Assembly (NCBI GenBank): GCA_022843345.1 | Contig: JALHNW010000151.1 | Location: 1 to 5,468 of the forward strand | Source: Rubritepida sp. | GTDB taxonomy: Bacteria > Pseudomonadota > Alphaproteobacteria > Acetobacterales > Acetobacteraceae | Direction of reading: 5' to 3' | Length of the DNA: 5,468 bases | Shown here: positions 1 through 5,468 of the stretch, in pieces | Numbering within the stretch: the stretch's first letter is position 1 | How the letters are laid out: every line of letters starts with the position of its first letter | Made by a program: the position numbers and the translations under genes | The notes under the pieces: generated by a model | What the model was told of the DNA's origin: nothing | Databases searched by the model: none | Seen by the model: only the letters and a program-made list of their open reading frames with translations

Positions 1-1751
1 GGGACCAGCGCCTCGCGCCAGCCCGACACCGCGCCGCTGCGCGCCTGCGCCCGCACGCGGAATGCCGTGGGCTCCGCGGTGGGGATGGCGACCGCGGTGG
101 CGCCGAAGCTGCCGGCATAGCCCTGCCAGACCGCGACGGAGGTGGGGCGGAACTCGATCTCGTAGCCGGCGAGATAGGCCGAGCCGACCGCGGACCAGGA
201 GACCCCCATCGCCGTGAAGGATGTACCGAGCGGGGTGTCCACCAGAATGGCGGCAGGCGCGGCGATCACGCCGGGGTTCGGCAGCACCACGGACGGGTTC
301 TGCCCCGTTGCGCGCTCATCCGTCGCCGGGTTCCAGGCCCAGACCGCCGGGTCCTCCTCGGCCAGTTGCAGGTTCACCCCGCCATCCGGCGCCAGCGCCC
401 AGCCCGTCACCCGGGCCGGGAACGGCGTGAGGCGTTCCAGCGCCACCGTCACCCCATCCCAGGGCCGCAGCCGCAGCGCCGAGAGATTGGCCTGCATCGC
501 CACCTCGCGTTGGCGGCGATTGCGCTCCAGTTCGATTTTCATCAGGCGCTGGACCGTCGCCGCCGAGGTGGTGAGCGGGAACTCCATGTCCCGGTAGATC
601 GCCTCGCCACCATCCTCGGTGACGTAGTTGCTGGCCAGCAGCGGCGGCGCATCGGTCGGCTGCCAGGCGGCGGCCGGCTCGACATAGACGGCGCGCACCC
701 CGTTGAAGAGATCGCGCCGCGGGCGCGAGCCCACGATGGTGACGTCGCCGCGCAGATCGTCGGAGGTGAGGGTCGCGGCGGGCAGCGCCGGCGCACCGGC
801 GTGGATGTAGAAGCGCCCGCCCGAGACGACGAGCGCGCCAGCCATGGCGGCGACCAGCTTGCGGGTGATGGCGATCTTGCCCTCGCCCAGGGTGACGGCA
901 CCGTTGACGGTGTAGCGCCGCTCGGCGGTGCCGTCGCGCCGGCCCATGATCTCGTCGCAGATGTTCGCCGCGGCCATGAGCGCCGGCAGGTCGATGTCGG
1001 CCCATGCCGCACGCCAGCCAAAGGGCGAGGTCAGGTACCAGGCCAAGCAGAGTGCGGGATTGTCGGACCAGCCGGTGGCGCCGATGCGCGGATCAAGAAT
1101 GGTGTCGGCGCCCTCGACGATGGCGGAGAGGCTGGGCGCGCCGGAGGGGAAGGCCTCGGGCCGCAGCTTGAGGCGCACGGCGAGATAGGCGCGCCCCTGG
1201 CCGCGATGGGCGGTGGTCCACTGACCGCCGGTGTCCGCCACGAGATTCGCGTTGGCGGCCTGGCCAGGATCGCCCAGCGCGCGGTCGACGCGCAGCAGGC
1301 CGGCGAACTTGGCGTCGGTCGAGGCCGTGCCATTGAGAAACACCTCGCCGATGGCGCGCACGCGATGGGCGGCCAGGACCACGACCACGTGGAGGTAGCC
1401 GTCGGCGCGGCCCTCATCGTCGGTGGCGGAATGCAGGAACACGACCGGGCCAGAGGTGCGGCAGCGGCCGAAGACGATCTGGTGCTCGGTGATGGGCTGG
1501 CGGAAGGACTGGGTGCGGCCAGCGCCGGGTGTGCGGGGATCGAAGCCGGAGCCGGGACCGGTGTCGGTGCCTGGCGTGACGTTGGCGCTGCGGGCGGCGG
1601 AGGGCGACTTGGGGCGGAAGACCGCGGCACCGACGGCGGACACCACCAGGGCGGCACCGGCGGCCGCCACGGCGCCCAGAATGCCGCCGCCAATGACGGC
1701 GGAGGCGGCGGCCCCTGCGGCCGCGGCGATGAAGGGGATGGCGACGGGCAT
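1..1751 (-). CDS. Phage tail-tip attachment / central fibre protein, gpJ-like (partial, 3' end beyond window)
   Basis: This is the first 583 codons of a large tail-tip protein. The frame starts at ATG 1751 and is open to base 1, so the gene continues past the window edge. Residues 1-45 are very hydrophobic and Ala/Gly-rich, with two membrane-like stretches. Residues about 85-470 look like the conserved core of gpJ-type tip proteins: the NPALC-LAWYLTSPFGW region (231-246), the DLPALMAAANICDE stretch (254-267), RRYTVNG (278-284) and a DDLRGDV segment (331-337). Residues about 495-583 look like the start of a fibronectin type III domain (VSWS near 517, LAGYEIEF near 527, FRVRAQARSG near 564, SGW near 576). 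Proteins of this family sit at the tail tip and determine receptor binding. The start overlaps the stop of the upstream gene in a TGATG junction and has a strong GGAGGG ribosome site. No in-frame stop or frameshift was found. The family assignment is from recognised motifs, not a search. Confidence 0.88.
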   Translation of the reverse strand, partial: MPVAIPFIAAAAGAAASAVIGGGILGAVAAAGAALVVSAVGAAVFRPKSPSAARSANVTPGTDTGPGSGFDPRTPGAGRTQSFRQPITEHQIVFGRCRTSGPVVFLHSATDDEGRADGYLHVVVVLAAHRVRAIGEVFLNGTASTDAKFAGLLRVDRALGDPGQAANANLVADTGGQWTTAHRGQGRAYLAVRLKLRPEAFPSGAPSLSAIVEGADTILDPRIGATGWSDNPALCLAWYLTSPFGWRAAWADIDLPALMAAANICDEIMGRRDGTAERRYTVNGAVTLGEGKIAITRKLVAAMAGALVVSGGRFYIHAGAPALPAATLTSDDLRGDVTIVGSRPRRDLFNGVRAVYVEPAAAWQPTDAPPLLASNYVTEDGGEAIYRDMEFPLTTSAATVQRLMKIELERNRRQREVAMQANLSALRLRPWDGVTVALERLTPFPARVTGWALAPDGGVNLQLAEEDPAVWAWNPATDERATGQNPSVVLPNPGVIAAPAAILVDTPLGTSFTAMGVSWSAVGSAYLAGYEIEFRPTSVAVWQGYAGSFGATAVAIPTAEPTAFRVRAQARSGAVSGWREALV

Positions 1752-2119
1752 CAGCCAACCCTCCAGGCGATGGTGCAGGCGGTGATCGGGAGGCGGACCA
1801 GGCCCGCGGGACCGACGAACGCAGCGCGGCCGGCATCGAGCACGACGCCCAGGCGATCCGGGTCGGCGGCGAGCACCACGTCGCCGGCACGGGCGAAGGG
1901 CACTGGCACGCGCGGGTAGCCGGCGGTATCCGCCATCGCCGCCAGCGTGGGGCGGTTCTGCCAAACGGGACGCTGGCCCGTGCAGGCCACCACCGCGGCC
2001 ATGGCGAAGCGCGCGCAGTTCCAGCGCGCCGCGTCGAAGGGCCGATGCTCAGCCGCCGTGACCAGCGCCGCCAGCCGCTCCGGCCAGTCGGGCAGCCGGC
2101 CCGGGGGCGAGCCCCTCAC
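1751..2119 (-). CDS. DUF6950-like small tail protein (possible degenerate NlpC/P60-type fold)
   Basis: This encodes 122 residues from a GTG start at 2119 that overlaps the previous stop as GTGA. The layout resembles the DUF6950 family of small phage proteins: an N-terminal PDWPERL (residues 10-16), a RPFDAARWNCARFA segment (26-39) with a single cysteine at 35, a CTG motif (46-48), a GDVVL strand (79-83) and LGVVLD (90-95), then VGPAGLV (102-108). Its position, just before the gpJ-like gene and after the tip proteins, is where many phages encode an NlpC/P60 cysteine peptidase. In such peptidases the cysteine is followed later by a catalytic histidine in the strand equivalent to LGVVLD; here no histidine is seen there, and the only His in the protein is at residue 25. 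The protein may therefore be structural rather than enzymatic. No good Shine-Dalgarno precedes the GTG, so translation probably depends on coupling to the upstream gene. Family name is from memory of motifs and context. Confidence 0.75.
   Translation of the reverse strand: MRGSPPGRLPDWPERLAALVTAAEHRPFDAARWNCARFAMAAVVACTGQRPVWQNRPTLAAMADTAGYPRVPVPFARAGDVVLAADPDRLGVVLDAGRAAFVGPAGLVRLPITACTIAWRVG
1759..1764 (-). promoter_or_regulatory. Ribosome binding site of the gpJ-like gene
   Basis: GGAGGG on the minus strand lies 7 nt upstream of the ATG at 1751. It is the best Shine-Dalgarno match in the window and supports this start. It lies inside the end of the preceding coding region. Confidence 0.7.
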
Positions 2120-2682
2120 TGGATCGGCAGCCGGATCTCTGCCTCCTGCAGGGCGGGGACATACTCGAAGAAGCGATCGCCCGGATATTCCGCCTGCTGG
2201 TCGGCGTCAGTGTAGCGCCGCACCTCGGCACGCTCGAGGTCCACCAGCCGGCTCTCGCAGGCCAGCGCGACGGAGGGCTCCGCGCCGTCCGTCACCTCCA
2301 TGGTGTCCATCAGCCCGGCCCAGAGCGGGAACGGGTCCGCCACGAACGACCCTTGGGCATCCAGCAGCGCGCCCCACAGCGTGACGGGACGGAGGCGGTA
2401 GCTGCGCTCGGCCAGCGCGATGTCCACCACCTCCTGCGGCACCGGCGACAGCGCGAGGGTGAGCCGCACGGCGCGCAGCTCCACCGTCTCCTCGACGTCC
2501 GAGATGGCACCGATGCTGCCGGCGCCCTCGAACACCTTCCCCGCCCAGTCGAGCGGCCCGAGCCCGGTCCAGACGCGAAAGGGCCCGGTGGCGAAGTCGA
2601 GCTCGACCAGCACCACCGGCGTGGCGATCGACGCCGTGGCGGCGGCGGCGGCCTGGTTGCTGAGGCGTGGGGTGCCGGACAT
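2116..2682 (-). CDS. Conserved phage tail-tip / hub protein, 188 aa
   Basis: The frame can start at GTG 2685 or at ATG 2682; the ATG overlaps the previous stop in TGATG and is chosen here, giving 188 residues. The sequence is beta-rich: VVLVELDF (23-30), FRVWTG (35-40), DWAGKVFEGAG (45-55), SDVEETVELRAVRLTLALS (61-79), then PFPLWAGLMDTMEV (117-130), ACESRLVDLERAEVRRYT (141-158), DQQAEYPGDRFFEYVPALQE (161-180). This pattern, with an ExRLxDLER-RRYT-DQQ-PGD-FFEYV C-terminus, recurs in siphophage proteins encoded between the tape measure and the tip fibre genes, usually annotated only as hypothetical or tail proteins. It resembles hub-type proteins that link the tail tube to the tip, but that role is inferred from position. 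There is no signal peptide. The last bases overlap the GTG start of the next gene by 4 nt. High confidence that it is a gene, lower for the precise role. Confidence 0.85.
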   Translation of the reverse strand: MSGTPRLSNQAAAAATASIATPVVLVELDFATGPFRVWTGLGPLDWAGKVFEGAGSIGAISDVEETVELRAVRLTLALSPVPQEVVDIALAERSYRLRPVTLWGALLDAQGSFVADPFPLWAGLMDTMEVTDGAEPSVALACESRLVDLERAEVRRYTDADQQAEYPGDRFFEYVPALQEAEIRLPIQ

Positions 2683-3368
2683 CACAATGCTTCCTCAAGG
2701 CGGATGGTGACGGCGGCGAAGGGGCCGGGCCGCGTCGGGTTCGCCGCCTCGTCGTCCGACACCAGCCGCATCGGCACGCTGGGCAGGGAGAGGATCAGCG
2801 GCTCGCCCACCACCACCGCAGCGCGCAGCGGCGGCGCGATGGCGATGGTGGCGGTGCCGGCGCCCGAGGCGGTGACCGCGGCAGTGGCAATGTAGAGCCG
2901 CCCGCCCAGCCCGATGTAGTCGCCGGCGCCAACGGCGACGGTGCTCGGCCACCAGCCCTGCGTCACGATGGACAGCGCGCCGCGCGGTGCACCGGCCGCC
3001 AGTGACGGATTGCCCGAGCCCACCACCAGGCCGGTCCCGTCCGTGAAGATCGTCGCGTCCGAGAAGGAGTACGGCCCGGTCGGTACATCGCCCTGGCTGC
3101 GCGGATCGCCGGTGCGGTACTCCCGCCGCCAGTCCCAGATGCGGACGGTGTTCGCCGAGCCCGCCAGTGCGGCCAGCAGCCCGTCCATTACGCCGGACTG
3201 CACGCGGCCCAGCGGCTCGAAGCTGGCCTCCGCCACCCAGCGGGCGCCCTCGCGCCGCAGCACCTGCGTGGCGCGGGTGACGGGAGAGACAAAGCGCAGC
3301 GTGTTGTGCTGCAGGTAGAAGCTCAGCCGCGACGGGCGCAGCGTGGCGGGCCAGGCGTATTCCGTCAT
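2682..3368 (-). CDS. Tail-tip protein, distal-tail-protein-like, 228 aa
   Basis: Starts at ATG 3368 (MTEYAWPATL), 5 nt after the tape measure stop; an open extension upstream to 3593 is rejected because it overlaps the tape measure C-terminus and reads as Arg/Ala/His-rich out-of-frame sequence. Residues 1-80 have the layout seen in distal-tail-type proteins of siphophages: a WP near the N-terminus, FYLQHNTLRFVSPVTRATQV (17-36), GARWVAEASFEPLGR (41-55) and a later IWDWRREYRTGDPRSQG stretch (77-93). The C-terminal half contains QGWWP (137-141), AGDYIGLGGRLYI (148-160) and IAPPLRAAV (176-184), typical of a second beta domain in this family. It would form the ring or adaptor at the end of the tail tube, on which the tip is built; this is inference from order (directly after the tape measure) and motifs. 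The stop shares one base with the ATG of the following gene. Confidence 0.85.
   Translation of the reverse strand: MTEYAWPATLRPSRLSFYLQHNTLRFVSPVTRATQVLRREGARWVAEASFEPLGRVQSGVMDGLLAALAGSANTVRIWDWRREYRTGDPRSQGDVPTGPYSFSDATIFTDGTGLVVGSGNPSLAAGAPRGALSIVTQGWWPSTVAVGAGDYIGLGGRLYIATAAVTASGAGTATIAIAPPLRAAVVVGEPLILSLPSVPMRLVSDDEAANPTRPGPFAAVTIRLEEAL
2692..2696 (-). promoter_or_regulatory. Ribosome binding site serving two adjacent starts (GTG 2685 / ATG 2682)
   Basis: GAGGA on the minus strand lies 6 nt before the GTG at 2685 and 9 nt before the ATG at 2682. Both spacings work, so the site supports this gene start but does not decide between the two codons. The products differ by one residue. Confidence 0.6.
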
Positions 3369-3371
3369 TTG

Positions 3372-3381
3372 CCCTATCCCC
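3372..3381 (-). promoter_or_regulatory. Ribosome binding region of the 228-aa tail-tip gene
   Basis: GGGGATAGGG on the minus strand precedes ATG 3368 and contains the tape measure stop codon TAG. GGGGA sits 8 nt from the start; the AGGG is probably too close at 3 nt. It fixes the start at 3368 rather than in the longer open frame. Confidence 0.5.
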
Positions 3382-5301
3382 GCACGATGGAGGTGGCGCT
3401 GCCGCCGCGGCGGATGGCGTCGAGCGTCGCCGCACTGGCCTGCCGCACGATCTGCGCCGAGAGCACGCGCAGCCGCGCCTCGACACCCGCGTCGGCGCCA
3501 CGCGCATCGATGGTGATGCTCTGGTTGATGACCGGCCCGCCTGGCGCCATGCCGTTGGGCAGCACCGTGCCTGCGGAGCGCGGCACGAACCACTCCGGCC
3601 CGCGCTCGCCGACGATGTAGGGCTGCCCACCCGCCACCGGCCCACCCTCGGCGCGGAACAGCCCACCGAGCGCCGAGCCGATGCCGGCGAAGATCGAGCC
3701 GAAGTCAAAGCCGCTGATGCCCGCCGAGACCCCGGCGGCCAGCGGCTCGGTGATGGTGCGCCGAACCACGATGCGGGCGATGTCCTGCAGGATGCCCTGC
3801 AGCACCTTGGAGAAACTCTCGCCCTTGATGATCGCGTCCTCGAAGGCCGACGAGAAGGTCAGGCCCAGCTCGCGCGCCGTGTTGCTGGTGCGCTCGGTCG
3901 CCTGCTGCACACGCTGCTGGCTGCGCTCCAGCTCCTCCAGCGCGGCATTGGCCTCGCGCGAGATGGTCTCGTCAGGGATGGGCTGGCCGATGCGCTCGGA
4001 GCGCTCCACCAGCCGGCCGAGGGTTTCGAGGCGCCGGGTGTAGCGCTCCTGGGCATTCTCGTTGTTCTGGATCAGCCGCTCACGCTCGCGGATGATGTCG
4101 TTGATCTCGCGCTCGGCCTCGCGGTCCGGGCGCGGGATGGATGCCACGCGGCGTGTGGTGCCCTCGATGCGGCGCAGCGCCTCGTCGCGTTCCCGGAGAG
4201 CGAGGGTCTCGAGGCGGGTGCGATCGGCGGCGGTGATGCCGCCGGCGGCCTCGGCCTCGCGCAGGCGGCGGACGCGGTCCTCGTATTCGCTGTTGATCCG
4301 GAAGCGGTCGTCGAGCGCCTTGCGGAGTTCCTCGGCATCGGCGGCGGTGCGGCGGCGACGCGCCTCTGCGGCCTGGGCGGCGGCGCTCTCCTGCTCGGTG
4401 CGCTGGCGCTCGCCGGCCGCCGCCTCCCCGCGGGTGATCTCCTCCTGCAGTTCGGCATACTGGCGGCGGAGTTCCTCCAGCCGGGCAGCGCGCGCGCCAG
4501 CGCGTTGGACAGGCCGATCGCCTGGTCGAGCCGGGCGAGGAACTGGTCGGCGGCGACGGTCAGCTGCCCGAAGGCGCGGCCGACCGACAGCGGCGCCCGC
4601 TCGAACTCGCCATTCAGCCGCTCGACGGCGCGCAGCAGCGCCGGGAAGACAGTATCGGCGGTGAGCTTGCCCTCGGAGCCGAGCTTGCGCAGTTCGCCGA
4701 TGGAGACGCCGAGCTCGCGCGCCAGAGCCTGCGCCAGGGTGGGCAGACCCTCCAGGATGCTGCGCAGCTCGTCGCCCTGCAGCGTGCCCGATGCCAGCGC
4801 CTGGGCGAGCTGCTGTGTGGAGGAGGCGATTTCCTGCTGGCTGGCGCCCGAGGCGATGGCGATGCGCTGCAGGCCACCGACCAGGGTGGCGACCTGGTCG
4901 GAGGTGGCGCCAATCTCGCGCGCGGCAATCGAGAAGCGGGCGAAGGCGTCCACGCTCTCGCGGACGGCGACGCCGGTCTGCAGGCTGTCGCGGTACAGCC
5001 GGTCGTAGATCTCGCCGGCGCGCTCGACGGAACCCAGCGCGGTGTTCAGCCGGCCCATGGACTGGGTGAGCGCGTCGCCGGCCACGACCACGGCGCGCAG
5101 GCCGGCGGCGAGGCCAGCGATCTGCACGCCGCGGACGGCGACGTCGAGCAGGTCCAGCGCACGGGAGGCACGGTCGGCGCCGCCCTGGATGCTCTCCAGG
5201 CTGCGGCTCCCGGTCTCGCCGACCTCACGCAGCTCCTGCTTGACCCGGGCGGCATTGTCCAACGACAGCCGGACCGAGACGCGGCGCGTGCTACCGGACA
5301 T
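3374..5301 (-). pseudogene. Tail tape measure protein, reading frame split by a frameshift at a (GC)5 tract
   Basis: Tape measure proteins fill the tail tube, set tail length and are ejected at infection. The N-terminal part starts at ATG 5301 and is good sequence for 270 residues, including the tape-measure N-terminal domain signature: residues about 75-260 with GTLQGDELRSILEGLPTLAQ (172-191) and GKLTADTVFPALL (211-223). After Arg270 this frame turns into Pro/Ser/Arg-rich sequence and stops at 4072. From 4489 the -1 frame continues as a convincing charged coiled coil (ARLEELRRQYAELQEEI, then REAEAAGG and ERERLIQNNENAQERYTRRL), followed by a lambda-type C-terminal region: AFEDAIIKGESFSKVLQGIL, a Gly-rich hydrophobic stretch, and EGGPVAGGQPYIVGERGPEW, ending at 3374. 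Dropping one GC unit from 4488-4497 gives a continuous 641-residue protein, short to average for the family. It could be a true null mutation, a sequencing error or, less likely, recoding; there is no classical slippery heptamer at the junction. Confidence 0.85.
4488..4497. repeat. (GC)5 dinucleotide tract at the tape measure frameshift
   Basis: Five GC units in a row occur exactly where the tape measure coding sense changes frame. With four units the codons read Leu-Ala-Arg-Ala-Ala-Arg-Leu-Glu-Glu and join the two halves without a stop. Such short dinucleotide runs can gain or lose a unit by strand slippage and are also prone to base-calling error in very GC-rich DNA. Confidence 0.7.
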
Positions 5302-5468
5302 GCGTCACGCACCTTTCGTCGGTGTGGTGGTCAGAGCGCCGTGCAGCACTGCCTGCGGCGAGGCCCATGCGCATGGCCAGCAGCAGTTCGGCGGCGGCCC
5401 AGCCGGTCGCACCCATCTCGCGGGCGGTGGCGAGAGCGGCCGGTATGTCGAGGTCGAGGCTGGCCATG
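5291..5468 (-). CDS. Small tail-module protein upstream of the tape measure (partial at window edge)
   Basis: A frame open from the window edge ends with TAG at 5291-5293, overlapping the tape measure start by 11 bp. An ATG at 5467 would give 58 residues, but the gene may begin further upstream, outside the window. The visible protein begins MASLDLDIPAALATAREMG and has a hydrophobic helix (AAAELLLAMRMGLAAG, residues 24-39), then a short charged tail with two histidines (DHH, 46-48). Codon use has the G/C third positions of its neighbours. Genes directly before tape measure genes in siphophages are normally tail-assembly chaperones (often with a frameshifted extension) or short DUF1799-type ORFs; I cannot match this one to either from the sequence shown. 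Function is therefore unassigned and the position is the only clue. The long overlap suggests translational coupling. Confidence 0.6.
   Translation of the reverse strand, partial: MASLDLDIPAALATAREMGATGWAAAELLLAMRMGLAAGSAARRSDHHTDERCVTHVR
5312..5316 (-). promoter_or_regulatory. Possible ribosome binding site of the tape measure gene
   Basis: AAAGG on the minus strand ends 10 nt before ATG 5301, a weak match with slightly long spacing. It lies within the upstream gene, whose stop comes 8 nt after this start codon, so coupling to upstream translation is likely to matter too. Confidence 0.4.

Noticed and set aside
366..1919. Long plus-strand open frame of 517 codons
   Set aside because: It lies antisense to the gpJ-like and DUF6950-like genes and reads as low-complexity Gly/Ala/Arg/His-rich sequence with no recognisable motif. 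Long antisense frames are expected opposite genes with G/C-rich third positions.
2103..2115. Small GGGG-CGAG-CCCC inverted repeat just after the DUF6950-like start, possible hairpin or terminator
   Set aside because: The stem is only about 4 bp, it lies inside coding sequence and has no T-run; such repeats are expected by chance at this GC content.
2640..2652. GGC trinucleotide run near the start of the 188-aa gene as a regulatory repeat
   Set aside because: It encodes an alanine run (residues 11-15 of the protein) and is simply the GC-rich codon use of an Ala-rich segment.
3374..3593. Upstream extension of the 228-aa gene to position 3593
   Set aside because: The extra 75 residues overlap the tape measure C-terminus, are Arg/Ala/His-rich, and the ribosome site and family-like N-terminus both point to ATG 3368.
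2695..3708. Minus-strand 337-codon open frame overlapping the tape measure end and the 228-aa gene
   Set aside because: It is out of frame with both genes, strongly Arg/Gly/Ala/Ser-biased, and has no recognisable motifs; a shadow frame.
4072..4488. Ser/Pro/Arg-rich C-terminal 136 residues of the 409-codon tape measure frame as a genuine domain
   Set aside because: The composition is typical of an out-of-frame reading, while the alternative frame over the same bases encodes a clean charged coiled coil that continues into the tape measure C-terminus.

Overview
The window is a compact, minus-strand tail-morphogenesis cassette of a siphovirus or siphovirus-like prophage. Base composition is very GC-rich (around 70% by eye) and third codon positions are mostly G or C. 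The open-reading style (GTG and overlapping starts, many Ala/Arg/Gly codons) and the gene set fit a high-GC proteobacterium, most likely an alphaproteobacterium. The host assignment is inference; nothing here identifies a species. No integrase, att site, tRNA, rRNA, CRISPR array or insertion sequence is visible.

Read in the direction of transcription (high to low coordinates), the layout is: (1) the 3' part of a small gene, 5291-5468, possibly a tail-assembly chaperone-like or connector ORF, overlapping the next gene by 11 bp; (2) a tail tape measure gene, 3374-5301, split by a -1 frame change at a (GC)5 tract near 4488-4497; (3) a 228-residue tail-tip protein with a distal-tail-protein-like layout, 2682-3368; (4) a 188-residue tail-tip or hub protein, 2116-2682; (5) a 122-residue DUF6950-like protein, probably a degenerate relative of the NlpC/P60 cysteine peptidases found at this position in other phages, 1751-2119; (6) the 5' part of a large tail-tip attachment / central fibre protein (gpJ-like) that runs off the low-coordinate edge, 1-1751. 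Gene 6 is open across the whole of 1751 to 1.

The genes are packed with overlaps of 1-11 bp or a 5-nt gap (TGATG and GTGA junctions), so they are almost certainly one translationally coupled transcript. Together they would build the end of the tail: the tape measure sets tail length and helps assemble the tube, the two mid-sized proteins and the DUF6950-like protein form or mature the tip, and the gpJ-like protein contacts the host receptor. There is no intergenic stretch longer than a few bases, and no promoter or terminator is visible inside the window.

The most notable observation is the tape measure frameshift. Removing one GC unit restores a single 641-residue reading frame with intact N-terminal and C-terminal family signatures. 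I see no evidence of an unrelated or novel defence system in this window; otherwise it looks like an ordinary phage tail-tip module.
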